DNA of 64,000 nucleotides from Roseiarcus sp963749715 (GTDB lineage Bacteria; Pseudomonadota; Alphaproteobacteria; Rhizobiales; Beijerinckiaceae), in NCBI GenBank assembly GCA_963749715.1, contig CAVVNR010000015.1:186001-250000 (forward strand), read 5' to 3'. Positions 47,396 through 57,113 of the stretch are shown one piece after another. The notes beneath the pieces were generated by a model that worked only from the letters and a program-made list of their open reading frames with translations, was not told the DNA's origin and did not search any database. Within the stretch, counting starts at the first letter, position 1; every line of letters starts with the position of its first letter. The position numbers were made by a program, and so were the translations under genes.

Positions 47396-47848
47396 ATGGG
47401 TGCGTTTGACGATGCGATGAAGAACGCGGTGCCGGGCGGCAATCTGGCGACGCCGATTGCGGTCGCCGTGGGCGCGCTGATTCTCGGCAAAATGTTCGGA
47501 GGAAGTTCGGCGCCCTCGCCGGCGCCTGCTCCCGCGCCGAGTCCATCCCTGCCGACGAGCGCTCCGGCTGGCAGCGTTCTCGGCGGCCTTTCCGATCTTA
47601 TCGGCAAGCTCACCGCCGGCGGCGCGGCGCCGCAGGTCAACTCTTGGATCGGCCCCGGGCAGAATCAGCCGATCCAGCCGGGACAGCTCGGCGGCGCCTT
47701 GGGCCAGAACGTGCTCAACGAGCTTTCGCAGAAGACCGGGATGAGCCAGCAGGAACTCTTGAACCAGCTCGCCACCGCGCTGCCGCAGCTCATCAATCAC
47801 CTGACGCCCAACGGCCGCATGCCGACGCTGGCCGATCTGGAAAAGTAA
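47396..47848 (+). CDS. YidB-family (DUF937) protein
   Basis: ATG 47396 has GGAGGAG at 47383. The 150-residue protein has an Ala/Gly-rich helix, a Pro/Ala/Ser-rich linker (APSPAPAPAPSPSLP), and then a DUF937/YidB domain (SWIGPGQNQPIQPGQLGGAL, LSQKTGMSQQELLNQL, PQLINHLTPNGRMP). The family is widespread, with unknown function. It converges with metZ. Confidence 0.85.
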   Translation: MGAFDDAMKNAVPGGNLATPIAVAVGALILGKMFGGSSAPSPAPAPAPSPSLPTSAPAGSVLGGLSDLIGKLTAGGAAPQVNSWIGPGQNQPIQPGQLGGALGQNVLNELSQKTGMSQQELLNQLATALPQLINHLTPNGRMPTLADLEK

Positions 47849-47918
47849 CGGGTCTTCGTAGGGCTGGATCGGCGATCCCGCCCTGGCCGGGTCGGCGACC
47901 CTGCCTCACGGCAGAGCC

Positions 47919-49149
47919 CTATTCCGCGGCGTGGCGTCGCGGCAGCGACGCCTTGTCGAGCGCCTGCGCCAGATCCTCGATCAGGTCGTCGGCGTCCTCG
48001 AGGCCGACGGACAACCGCATGAGGCCTGGCGCAATGCCGAGCGCCGCCCGCTGCTCGGGCTTCAGCCGCTGGTGGGTCGTCGTCTCCGGATGGGTGATGA
48101 GGCTCTTGGCGTCGCCGAGATTGTTCGAGATGCCGATGATGGTGAGTGCGTTCGCGACCCGGAACGCCGCCGCCTTGCCGCCGGCGACCTCGAACGACGA
48201 GCATTGTGCCGCCGGCCTCCATCTGCCGCCGGGCGAGCGCCGCCTGCGGGTGGTCGGCGCGGCCGGGATAGAGCGTGCGCGCGACCGCGGGATGGTCGCT
48301 GAGAAAGTCGGCGATCCTGCCCGCGGAGCGGGTTTGCGCCGCGACGCGCACCGGCAGGGTCTCGAGCGATTTCAGCAGCGTCCAGGCGTTGAACGGCGAA
48401 AGACAGGGGCCGGTCTGGCGCAGGAAATTGTGAATGTGGTCGGCGATGAACTTTTCGCTCGCCAGGATGATCCCGCCGAGCACGCGCCCCTGGCCGTCGA
48501 TGTGCTTGGTCGCCGAATAGACGACGCAATCGGCGCCGAGCTTCATCGGATGCTGCAAGAGCGGCGTCGCGAACACGTTGTCGACGACCAGAGTGGCGCC
48601 TGCCCCGTGCATGATCTCGGCCACGGCGGCGATGTCGACGATCTCGAGCGTCGGATTGGTCGGCAATTCGAGGAACGCCGTCCTGGTGTTTGGACGCAAG
48701 GCCGCCCGCCAGGCGTCGAGGTCGGCCCCGTCGACGAGCGTCGAGGCGACGCCGAAGCGCGGCAGAAGCTCCTCCACCACATAGAGACATGAGCCGAACA
48801 GCGCCCGCGCGGCGACGATGTGGTCGCCCGCCTTGAGCTGGCCCATGAGGGAAGCGGTTACGGCGGCCATGCCGCTCGCCGTCGCGCGCGCCGCCTCGAT
48901 GCCCTCGAGAAGCGCCATCCGCCGCTCGAACATCGACACGGTGGGGTTCGAGAAGCGCGAATAGACGAAGCCCGGATCATCGCCCTTGAAGCGCGCCTCG
49001 GCGATCTCCATTGTGTCGTAGAGATAGCCCTGGGTAAGGAAAAGCGCTTCCGACGTCTCTTCGAACCGCGACCGCAGCGACCCGCCGTGGATGAGCTGCG
49101 TCGCCGGCCTCAGCGTCTTGGGATCGCGGGATTTTCGCGGCGTCGTCAT
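47919..49149 (-). CDS. metZ: O-succinylhomoserine sulfhydrylase (MetZ type) (frameshifted)
   Basis: This PLP enzyme of the Cys/Met metabolism family has GGSLRSRFEETSEALFLTQGY at the N-terminus, YSRFSNPT, and YSATKHIDGQG with the PLP Lys (about 208). The frame shifts at 48191-48200. One base fewer restores MLVFEVAGG, and the tail SLITHPETTTHQRL ends in RHAAE at a TAG (47919-47921). It makes homocysteine from O-succinylhomoserine and sulfide. A SAM-II riboswitch lies 72 bp upstream of the start, which supports the methionine assignment. Confidence 0.88.
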
Positions 49150-49220
49150 CGTTCAAGTCCTCTCGCGCCGGCGGCGCTGACGGGGCTCGAGACGAGGCGT
49201 ATTTTGTGAGAGCGCCCCGA

Positions 49221-49276
49221 TCTTTTAGCCCGATGTTTAACGTGGCGGCAAGCCGACCGGCTCAAATGACCACGGA
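49221..49276 (-). promoter_or_regulatory. SAM-II riboswitch
   Basis: On the reverse strand this reads CGTGG, a CATTTGAGCCGG loop, GGCTTGC, then CCACG, TTAAACAT and GGGCTAAAAGATC, matching the alphaproteobacterial SAM-II (metA/metZ) aptamer. P1 pairs CGTGG (49270-49274) with CCACG (49241-49245). The pseudoknot pairs AGCC of the loop with GGCT just before the A-rich tail. It lies about 72 bases before the metZ start and would repress it when S-adenosylmethionine is high. The rest of the gap (49277-49764) shows no gene that I can recognise. Confidence 0.85.
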
Positions 49277-49764
49277 AGAGGCCTGAATAGCCGGGTCGAA
49301 GCTTTCGCGTCAAGGCCACCTATTGGCCAAGGGTGAAACCCAATCAGGAACTCCCGCTATCGACCCCTGGGCTGCCATTCCTCGCCGGTTCCCCCTACCG
49401 AAGGAACCTGCAAATAGCGGCCGTTCGCCGAGGGCTTGGGGAATGGATAAACTCGACCGCGAGCAGGCCCTTAAAGATCGGTTCTATGAACGGGCGATAA
49501 GCGCGAGAAAGCGGTCTTCGGCTGAGGGCGCGAAGTCTCGGGCTTCCCGTCACCCGAGCTGCTCTTTTACGACTTGCTCTGCTGGGACTTCTCATTGACG
49601 CCAAGGGGATGGTATGAATTTGGCGCGACAATTGTCGTCCGACCCAGTGCGCTCGCCCTCGGCTCGAGTGCAGGCGCTTGTGGGTCGCTTAAGGCGCGTC
49701 TGTCAAGGCAAGCGCCGCTTTGTTGTCAGGGAGGCGCTGGGCCAGCAATCAACGGGAGGGAGCG

Positions 49765-50190
49765 ATGAGAAATTTTAGAAAGCCGTGGTTGCCTATTTAC
49801 CTTTTTGCCGCGGGAGCGATCCTGAATATCGCTGGTGAACATTCCGCGAGGGCGTTTACACTCATCGAAAGATTGTGGCTGCCTGCGGTGCAACTGATCG
49901 CAGGACAGTCGGCCGACATCAAGGTCACCAACGTCTCTGCGAACAGCGTCATCCTGGAACTGAGAACCTTCAGAGACAATGGGACACAGATTGCCCTAAG
50001 GCAGGTATCGATCGCCCCGGATACGACCTTCACCTTTGAAGTCGCGGCGCCTCCAACCGGGCCATTGAGTTTTCACGCGAGCCTCGGATTCGACGCCGCC
50101 AACGCCGCGGTCGCCGACGTCATGACGCTCGACACGCAGACCGGCCAAGTGATGGTCATGCTCCCGGCCGTCCAGTTCGACACTAAGTAG
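49765..50190 (+). CDS. Secreted protein of unknown function
   Basis: ATG 49765 follows GGGAGGGAG. The 141-residue product has a signal peptide (MRNFRKPWLPIYLFAAGAILNI then SARA) and a small beta-rich domain (LWLPAVQLIAGQSADIKVTN, ILELRTFRDNGTQIAL, LPAVQFDTK). There are no Cys and no domain I recognise; it could be a small adhesion or chaperone-like fold. It is followed 113 bp later by the spermidine-synthase-like gene. Confidence 0.6.
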   Translation: MRNFRKPWLPIYLFAAGAILNIAGEHSARAFTLIERLWLPAVQLIAGQSADIKVTNVSANSVILELRTFRDNGTQIALRQVSIAPDTTFTFEVAAPPTGPLSFHASLGFDAANAAVADVMTLDTQTGQVMVMLPAVQFDTK

Positions 50191-50303
50191 GAAGCCGCAT
50201 TCGGGTCCGACAGGGTTCGGGGGCGGGTCGCCCGTCCACGACGAGAAGCCTTGTGCGCAACCGCGCGCCGCACTGGTGCGGCCTGGCTTGACCGGCGGAG
50301 GAC

Positions 50304-51836
50304 ATGCGGCAAGGACACGGGATCGCCCTGCAAGGACGGGACGCTGTGAAGGCAGGAGAGGGCGAGGGTCGCGTCCGACTGGCGCTTTGGCTGGCTACGC
50401 CTCTATTCTCGGGCGCCGTCATCATGGCTCAGGAGCTTGTCGCTTTCAGGCTCTACGCCCCCTACTTCGGATACTCGATCTACGTATGGGGCTGCATCAT
50501 ATCGGTGGCGATGGCGGCGCTCGCGGCGGGGTACGCGCTCGGCGGTTGGATCGCCGATCGCAGCCGAACCGACCTTCCTCTCTACCTCATGCTTCTCGGC
50601 AGCGCGGTCTATCAACTCGGCGTCCTCTTCGCCGTTCACTCTGTGCTTCCCGTCTTCGCCAATATGGGTGACTTCGCTGGGACCTCGCTCGCGAGCTTGG
50701 TCGTTTTCGCTCCGCCAATGACGGCGATGGCCACGGCTTGCCCCTTCCTGATCCGATTGCTGGCGCGTTCAGGACAGGTCGGAGCGATAGCCGGAAAGGT
50801 CTATGCGCTGTCGACGATCGGCGGCATCGCCGGAGTTCTCGCCACGAGCTTCTTCCTGGTGCCGCAGCTCGGGACGCAGAGGACGTTGCAGGCGATCTGT
50901 CTTTTGTCTGCGGCGACGGCCGCGTCCGGTTTGGCGCTCCATGCCCGCGCTGCGGCGCTGGCGTTCGGCCTGATCGCGGCCGCGCTGCCGTTCGCGCCGC
51001 CGCCGGTCTGGAGCGGCGACACGATCTCAGCTGTCGAATCGCCATATAACTTTGTTCGCGTGATCCGCAATGGCCGATGGTTGATCCTCAAACTGAACGG
51101 CGACGGAGGCGCGCACGCCATTCGCGACCTCGGCGGGGGCTGGACGGGTCACTACTTCGACGATTTCGCCCTGGGGCCCCTGCTCGCGTCGGCCAGGACG
51201 CTGCTCGTGCTCGGTCTCGGCGGCGGCGCCTCCATCGCCTCCACGAGGCTCACCGCGCCCGAAGTCATGGTCGACGCGGTCGAGATCGATCCGAAGGTGG
51301 TCGAGGCGGCGAACCGCTTTTTCGGACTGAGCCCCGACGGCGGCGGGCTCCAGGTTCATGTCGCGGATGCGCGTCCCTGGCTCGCGGCTAACCAGCGGCG
51401 ATATGACCTGGTGCACGTCGATCTCTATCAGGGAGGGCCATACATCCCGTTTTACCTTGCCACGGTCGAGTTCTTCGACGCCGTTCGCGCGCACCTGTCC
51501 CCGGACGGCGTGTTGATGCTGAATCTGTTTGACGACGGTCCGCGGCAGGAGCTCCTCGTGTCGATCTTCGCGACATTGGAGCGGGTCTTTCCCTCGGTTG
51601 TGGTCCTTTCGGTCGGTTATGGAAACCGTATGCTTTTCGCATTTCCGACCGAAACATCGGAAGACGAGGTCCGCCGACGGCTTGCAGCTTTCGACGGCGA
51701 TCCGGCGGTCAAACGGCTCGCGCGGCGCGCGGCGACGCAGATCACCGATGTCGACGTGCCGAACGGAACTGTTGTCTTCACCGACGACTACGCGCCGATC
51801 GAAGAGATCACCCGGCGAATGCTGAACGGCGGCTGA
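50304..51836 (+). CDS. Spermidine-synthase-like protein with N-terminal membrane domain
   Basis: ATG 50304 follows GGAGG. Residues ~25-235 make about eight membrane helices (LATPLFSGAVIMAQELVAFRLY, CIISVAMAALAAGYALGGW). Residues ~240-510 carry the polyamine-synthase/class I methyltransferase fold with TLLVLGLGGGASIA, VDAVEIDPKVVEAA and RRYDLVHVDLYQGG. Fused proteins of this kind are common but biochemically uncharacterised, and the membrane half is related to MFS/speE-associated regions. It may produce a polyamine or related product at the membrane. It is not part of an obvious operon. Confidence 0.75.
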   Translation: MRQGHGIALQGRDAVKAGEGEGRVRLALWLATPLFSGAVIMAQELVAFRLYAPYFGYSIYVWGCIISVAMAALAAGYALGGWIADRSRTDLPLYLMLLGSAVYQLGVLFAVHSVLPVFANMGDFAGTSLASLVVFAPPMTAMATACPFLIRLLARSGQVGAIAGKVYALSTIGGIAGVLATSFFLVPQLGTQRTLQAICLLSAATAASGLALHARAAALAFGLIAAALPFAPPPVWSGDTISAVESPYNFVRVIRNGRWLILKLNGDGGAHAIRDLGGGWTGHYFDDFALGPLLASARTLLVLGLGGGASIASTRLTAPEVMVDAVEIDPKVVEAANRFFGLSPDGGGLQVHVADARPWLAANQRRYDLVHVDLYQGGPYIPFYLATVEFFDAVRAHLSPDGVLMLNLFDDGPRQELLVSIFATLERVFPSVVVLSVGYGNRMLFAFPTETSEDEVRRRLAAFDGDPAVKRLARRAATQITDVDVPNGTVVFTDDYAPIEEITRRMLNGG

Positions 51837-52199
51837 CGGTCTGGGCTCAATTGATCGCAGCCAGCAAGCCGGCTCAGGCCACAGGGCGGAGAAGAAGTTT
51901 CTGGCGAGCTTACCGCAGCGGGTGGCGATGCGCGGGCGGCGGGCTCGACTTGCTTGGCATAGCTGCTGCGACGGCGTTGGAATGACAGCTGAGTGGGAAC
52001 GCCCGCCCGTCCCGAGGCGGCGCTTGTGGGCCGCGCTTCCCGCCCAATTAAGGCGTCCACGGCCGCGGTCTGCTGCGTCGACAATACGTCCGAGCGCCCA
52101 TCTCGGACCTCGCTCGCCGGGTTTCCACCCTGAAGACCGAGCCTTGGCTTCTGCGCGACCCGGCGCTAACAACGCGAACCGCCCTTCGAGGCCCCTTCG
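51837..52199. other. Intergenic, nothing recognised
   Basis: This is 363 bp between the spermidine-synthase-like gene and the dCTP deaminase. Reading frames here lack the codon bias of the neighbours. I see no tRNA, terminator or repeat. Confidence 0.5.
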
Positions 52200-53381
52200 T
52201 TGCCCCCGACCCGATCATCGCTTCCCGTGATCCTCGACAGCGCCGAACCCGGCGTGGCGGACGCGCTGTTCTCGGCGCCGTTCGGCCTCTTTGGCAAGCA
52301 AAAAATCCGCGCCATGATCGGCCGCAAGCTGATCCGGGCGGAGACCCCCTTGGAGCTCTCGCAGCTCCAGCCCGCGAGCCTGGACTTGAGGATCAGCAAG
52401 GAGGCCTACCGCGTCCGCGCGAGCTTCCTGCCCGGGCGCGGCTCAACCGTTCGCGACCGGCTCCAGAGCCTCAACGCCGAGCCGGTGTCGCTCGCGGGCA
52501 AAGGCGCGGTGCTCGAGAAAGGCATCGTCTATGTCGCGCGGCTGATCGAGCGGCTCGAGCTCAGGCCCAACCTGTCCGGCGCCGCAAACCCGAAGAGCTC
52601 GACCGGGCGGCTCGACATCTTCACTCGTCTCATCGTCGACGGCGCGGAGGCGTTCGACGACGTGCCGCTCGACTATAAGGGCGAGCTGTGGCTCGAGATT
52701 TCGCCGCGCAGTTTCAGCGTCCGGGTCAAGGCGGGGTCGAAGCTGAGCCAGGTCCGGTTTCGCAGCCGCCATCCCCAGCAGCGCGACAAGCACACCTTCA
52801 CCCTCGACGACGCCGAGATTCGCAAGCGGCATCTCGGCTCTCCGCTCGTCGACGGCGCGCTCGACCTGCGCGAGGGCGTGGTGCTCAGGATCGATCTTGG
52901 CGGTCTGGGCGAGCCCATCGTCGGTTACCGCGCGATCAAGAACAGCGACGTCATCGACGTCAGTCGCCTGCGCGGCTACGCCATGGAGGATTTCTGGGAG
53001 CCGATCCACGCGCGCAAGGATCGGCGCCTGATCCTCGATCCCGACCAGTTCTACATTCTCGCCTCCCGGGAGAAGGTGCAGATTCCGGCCGACCTCGCCG
53101 CCGAGATGGCCCCGATCGACCCGGCGATCGGCGAGTTTCGCGTCCACTACGCCGGCTTCTTCGATCCGGGCTTCGGCCAGGGCGCTGACGGGCGCCCTTC
53201 AGCGCGGGCAGTGCTGGAAGTGCGCTCGCGCGATGTGCCGTTCCTGCTCGAGGACGCCCAGCCGGTCGGCCGCCTGGTGTACGAAAAACTCGCCGGCGCG
53301 GCGGACGAGCTCTACGGCTCCGACGCGAACTCGAACTACCAGCACCAGGGGCTCAAGCTGTCGAAGCACTTCCGCGCCTAG
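52200..53381 (+). CDS. 2'-deoxycytidine 5'-triphosphate deaminase, two-domain family
   Basis: At 393 residues it is roughly twice the length of a single Dcd, with two related halves. The first has LQPASLDLRISKEAYRV and FTRLIVDGAEAFDDVP; the second has LILDPDQFYILASREKVQIP and a GEFRVHYAGFFDPGFG run with the catalytic-loop residues of the dCTP deaminase/dUTPase family. It deaminates dCTP to dUTP for dTTP synthesis. The likely start is TTG 52200 with GAGG upstream. Confidence 0.85.
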   Translation: MPPTRSSLPVILDSAEPGVADALFSAPFGLFGKQKIRAMIGRKLIRAETPLELSQLQPASLDLRISKEAYRVRASFLPGRGSTVRDRLQSLNAEPVSLAGKGAVLEKGIVYVARLIERLELRPNLSGAANPKSSTGRLDIFTRLIVDGAEAFDDVPLDYKGELWLEISPRSFSVRVKAGSKLSQVRFRSRHPQQRDKHTFTLDDAEIRKRHLGSPLVDGALDLREGVVLRIDLGGLGEPIVGYRAIKNSDVIDVSRLRGYAMEDFWEPIHARKDRRLILDPDQFYILASREKVQIPADLAAEMAPIDPAIGEFRVHYAGFFDPGFGQGADGRPSARAVLEVRSRDVPFLLEDAQPVGRLVYEKLAGAADELYGSDANSNYQHQGLKLSKHFRA

Positions 53382-53409
53382 ACGCGCCCGCCGCGGACTG
53401 GACCTCGCC

Positions 53410-54504
53410 TCAACTCGCCTCGAAGGTGATGAGCGCCGCAGCTTCGCCCGAGAATGGGGTCAGCGCCATCGGGCGCGCGAAGCCCGGAATGACCGCGACG
53501 TCGTAGAGCTCGGCGACCGCGCCGTCGATCCTCAGCCAATCGACGCAGCCGCCGGTGTCGAGGTCGATAATCTGCACGCCGCACCAGGGTTCGGCGTCGG
53601 CCTGTTTCAACCGGTCGTCCAGCTTGAGCCCCTCGAACCGCTTGGTGCGCGGCTTCGACAGGCCGACGAAGGCAAAATTGTCGCGGAAGGCGAGACCGCG
53701 GAGAAAGCCGGGGCAGAAGGCGCGCGGCGCGAACCGGCCCTTGCCCGCGCTCAGGCCCTCGACGACGCCGAGTTCGCCGGTTCCTGAATTCAGGAGCCAA
53801 AGCTCGCCGCGGTGCATCCGCGGCGAATGGGGCATCGACAGGCCTTCGCACACGATCGCGTTGGCTTCGACGTCGATCGCGACGCCGCCGTCCGCGCGCC
53901 GGTCGCGCCAGCCGTCGATCACGTTCGAACGGCTCACCGCCGTGACATAGGCGGGCTTGCCCTTGAGCATGGCGAGCCCGTTGAGATGGCACTTGTCCCC
54001 ATCGAGCAAGCCGCTGACGAACGGGGGCTTCCACGTCGGCTTAAAACTGTGTTTCGGCGACAGGGTCGCCAGACAGTTGAAGCGCGTATTGACGAATATC
54101 GGCCGCCCTGCCCCATCGACGCCGATGTCGTGCAGATCGAGATCGCCGGTCAGATGGAAAGTTCGCGGGACGTAGCAGGCGTCGAAAGTGTCGTTGATGC
54201 GCTCGTGGGGCGCGAGCACATTGCAGAACCGTACGATCTGGGCGCCCGAGGCGAGTGTGAGGAGGCCGGGCCCGTCGACGCATATGCCCATCGGCTTCGG
54301 CAGGACCGACTGATGGAGATGGGCGCCCTCGCGACCCCGGCCCAGAAAATAGAGGATGCCCGACTGATAGGACGAGAACGCGATCGAGACGTCGAGGCCG
54401 GCGAGACGCGCCGCGATGCCGTTCGAGAGCGAATATTCGACTGCCTCGCCCGCGCGCTCTGGGGCAAGCTCGATCTCGGCAGCGCCGGCATTCAGAGAAT
54501 CCAT
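53410..54504 (-). CDS. TIGR03032-family protein (DUF4915)
   Basis: This 364-residue protein is a probable beta-propeller. It has SIAFSSYQSGILYFLGRG, PMGICVDGPGLLTLASG, ARTFHLTGDLDLHDIGVD-like RTFHLTGDLDLHDIGVDGAG, FNCLATLSPKHSFKPTWKP, GDKCHLNGLAMLKGKPAYVTA and AFVGLSKPR, a string of conserved turns of the TIGR03032 family. The family has no proven function. There is no signal or membrane helix. It is convergent with the dCTP deaminase gene. Confidence 0.8.
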   Translation of the reverse strand: MDSLNAGAAEIELAPERAGEAVEYSLSNGIAARLAGLDVSIAFSSYQSGILYFLGRGREGAHLHQSVLPKPMGICVDGPGLLTLASGAQIVRFCNVLAPHERINDTFDACYVPRTFHLTGDLDLHDIGVDGAGRPIFVNTRFNCLATLSPKHSFKPTWKPPFVSGLLDGDKCHLNGLAMLKGKPAYVTAVSRSNVIDGWRDRRADGGVAIDVEANAIVCEGLSMPHSPRMHRGELWLLNSGTGELGVVEGLSAGKGRFAPRAFCPGFLRGLAFRDNFAFVGLSKPRTKRFEGLKLDDRLKQADAEPWCGVQIIDLDTGGCVDWLRIDGAVAELYDVAVIPGFARPMALTPFSGEAAALITFEAS

Positions 54505-54730
54505 CCGGGCGCCGTTAGCCGCACTGGCGCAAGGTCAGTCAAGATCCCGGCGAGAGGCGCGTGGCGCACTCAGATCCAGCTTAGGGGTCCGGGAGACGTG
54601 CCCCGCTCTGCGGCTGGACCGCAGTCCAGAAAGTTGCTATTGGACAGGACGTAGAGGCGCGTTGCGCCGTCGCTGATCTTGTTTCGACATATTTAAGCTC
54701 GATGCGTTTCCAGGGGAAGGAGACCGTTCC

Positions 54731-55805
54731 GTGCTGACGCGCTCCGCGCTTGTCGCATTTTTCCTCGTCTCGGCGCCTGCCGCCGCCTTCGCCAATTCGC
54801 CCGGTCAAGGCAATGCGACTGGCCAGTTCGTTACGACTTGCGGCGGTATCGGCACTGGCGGCGCCGTGTCAGGCGGCGAATCCGTCTTCATTGACCCGCC
54901 GAACCTCGGCGGCTTCGGCATGTTCGACGGCGCCCATACCGCCAATTGCAATTGGACCACCGCGGCGATAACCGGCGGACCTATCAGCGAGTTCGGCCTC
55001 GATCAACGCGACTTTTCAGTCGGGCTCGAATCTCCTCAACTATTCGGCGTCCGCGCAGGGCACGGTCAAGCCGGGCCTCATGCACCTGCAGTCGACCAGC
55101 ACCGGGCCCGCCGCGGTCCAATTTCCAACCGGTGTGGCGCAGGGCGGGTGGACCGACCAGCTCAACTTCGGCGGCCAGCCTGCCGGCACGCAGGGAATCT
55201 TCGTTTTCAAGGTCCATGTGTCGGGCGATCTCATTGCGAGCGGGCAATTTGCACGGCCCGGCTTCACTGTCACGCCCTACCTCAATGGCGACCGTGTCGA
55301 TCTCAACTCGCAGTTCGATACCCTGAACCCCAACCCCGTCATTGGCAGCTCCGAGAGCCTAGGCTATCAATCCCGCATTTGGTTCAATCCGGGCGAACAG
55401 TTTGGCCCCACCCTGTCGGTGAACGGGGACGTTTTTTTCGCCATCCCATTCACCTTCGACACGCCGTTTGATCTCGGCCTCTATGCATTCACCAACGCGA
55501 GCAACACCTCCTTTGGCGCGGACTTCACGGTCAACGACAACCAAAGCCTGTTCCAAAACACGATTGCCCTCGATGGAATCGAAGAGGTGCTGGCCGGCCC
55601 GGGCGACACGCCGGTCACCGGCTACACCATCGAGGCCGCCAGCGGCCTGGATTATACGGTCTCGCAATTGCCGACGACGGTGCCGGAACCGGCGACTTGG
55701 GCGCTGCTGATCATCGGCGGCGCGCTGCTCGGCCTCTTGCCCCGCCGCCGCGCTTCCGTCGGCAAGGCGCTTAAGTCCTCTTTGCTGCGGCCGATCCAGG
55801 CATAG
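54731..55805 (+). CDS. PEP-CTERM secreted protein (frameshifted)
   Basis: GTG 54731 follows AAGGAGA. A signal peptide (MLTRSALVAFFLVSAPAAAFA) is followed by a Gly/Asn-rich beta region. The end is the PEP-CTERM sorting tag VPEPATWALLIIGG plus an Arg-rich tail (PRRRA). The halves are in different frames; removal of one base near 55001 gives FGLINATFQSGSNLLNYSAS. Such proteins are processed by exosortase and often are exopolysaccharide-associated. No exosortase gene is in the window. Confidence 0.75.
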
Positions 55806-55850
55806 GATCGAGGTCTACTCCCGCCTTTGCGCTGATAAGGTGGCGGGCAA

Positions 55851-57092
55851 TCACTTTGCCCTGGCCACCGCTTTCCGATCGAACGCCCTCAACCCTTCGA
55901 CGATTTGCCTTGGCCCGTAGCCGTTTTCCTCGAGGATGCGGATCACTGTCCAGCGCGGCACGCCTTTGCCGAGGTTGCCTTCCGTCCATTCCTGCCATTC
56001 GGGCGGCAGCGGCTCGAACGGCTTTCCCTCGTCCCACGCCGCCAGTTCCGCGAGCCATTTCGTGTGCGGCGGTTTCCGCTCCAGGGCTTGCGACGCCAAT
56101 CGCCGGGCCGCCTCGATGTTCTCCAGGCGGAAGTGGGCCCGGCATAGGGCTTCCCACGGGCCAGAAGCATAGGCTTCGACTTCCAGCGTTCCGGCGTTCG
56201 GCATCCGGATCATGCTGGCCAGCGTCAGCAGCGGAATGGCCGCCTCCGGCCGGTCGGCCTTGTCGCTGAGGTGCCTTCCGAGCTTGTAATAGGCCTCGGC
56301 GCGCGACGGATCCTCCGCGATCGCGCGCGACAGCGCCTCGAGCGCCCGCTGCGGCTCGCCGAAATGCATGTAGAAATTGTACATTTTGCTGCAAATCTCG
56401 TAGCGGTACTCGGGGATCCTGACCTGGGCAAAAAATCGATCGAGAACCTGCTCGCCCTCGTCCTTCAGTAAGCTGTGAAGGCATTCGACCGCGTGGATGA
56501 AGAGGCTGCGATCGTCGGCCGCCCCGTTGGCGAAATGCCGGCGCAGAATTGAAATGTTGCGGTCTTTCTTGAGCCCATGCCGGTCGGGCGGGGTGTCGTG
56601 CACGATCGAGATCGCGTCGAAATACTTCGCTTTTCCCCCGTCGATGCCGTCGATGAACTCGTGGACCGGGCTCGTCCATCGCAACTTGTTTTCAACGAAC
56701 AGAGTGCGCCTCGCCATTCGCTCGCGCCATTGCCGGAACGGCGGATAGACATAGCGCAGGTAGATCGCCTGCAGATCGTCATCCAGAACGTTCCGCTTGA
56801 GGTCGAGGATGCGATGCTGGTCTTCCGGCGAAATCAAGTCGTCGCCGTCAAGCCAGAAGATCCAGTCCATGGCGCATTGCGCAAACGCGTAATTGCGCGC
56901 CGCGGCGAAATCGTCGATCCAGGCGAAATGACGCACTTTCGCGCCCATCGCCTTGGCCTTGGCGACTGTGTCGTCGGTCGAGCCGGTGTCGACGACGATC
57001 ATCTCGTCGGCAAAGAGCTTGGCGCAATTCAACGCCCGCTCGATCGTCGCCCCCTCGTTTCTGACGATCATAGCGAGCGAGAGAGTGATCAT
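55851..57092 (-). CDS. GT2 glycosyltransferase with TPR-like C-terminal half
   Basis: The start MITLSLAMIVRNEGATIERAL is the SunS/TPR-GT type opening, then VVDTGSTDDTVAKAKAMGA, ARNYAFAQCAMDWIFWLDGDD (the Asp-rich donor site) and WTSPVHEFIDG. Residues ~210-390 are helical tetratricopeptide-like repeats (EPQRALEALSRAIAEDP, AEAYYKLGRHLSDKADRPE). Members glycosylate small metabolites, peptides or surface glycans; the acceptor is not known. ATG 57092 is preferred over an upstream TTG at 57113. The gene stands alone. Confidence 0.82.
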   Translation of the reverse strand: MITLSLAMIVRNEGATIERALNCAKLFADEMIVVDTGSTDDTVAKAKAMGAKVRHFAWIDDFAAARNYAFAQCAMDWIFWLDGDDLISPEDQHRILDLKRNVLDDDLQAIYLRYVYPPFRQWRERMARRTLFVENKLRWTSPVHEFIDGIDGGKAKYFDAISIVHDTPPDRHGLKKDRNISILRRHFANGAADDRSLFIHAVECLHSLLKDEGEQVLDRFFAQVRIPEYRYEICSKMYNFYMHFGEPQRALEALSRAIAEDPSRAEAYYKLGRHLSDKADRPEAAIPLLTLASMIRMPNAGTLEVEAYASGPWEALCRAHFRLENIEAARRLASQALERKPPHTKWLAELAAWDEGKPFEPLPPEWQEWTEGNLGKGVPRWTVIRILEENGYGPRQIVEGLRAFDRKAVARAK

Positions 57093-57113
57093 CGGGCGGC
57101 CCAACGAGGGCAA

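Noticed and set aside
47889..47901. GGGTC-GGC-GACCC hairpin between YidB-like gene and metZ as terminator
   Set aside because: The stem is only 5 bp and no T-run follows on either strand.
49323..49598. Small gene between the SAM-II riboswitch and the secreted protein gene
   Set aside because: Codon use is not like neighbouring genes, there is no ribosome site, and the product has no recognisable features.
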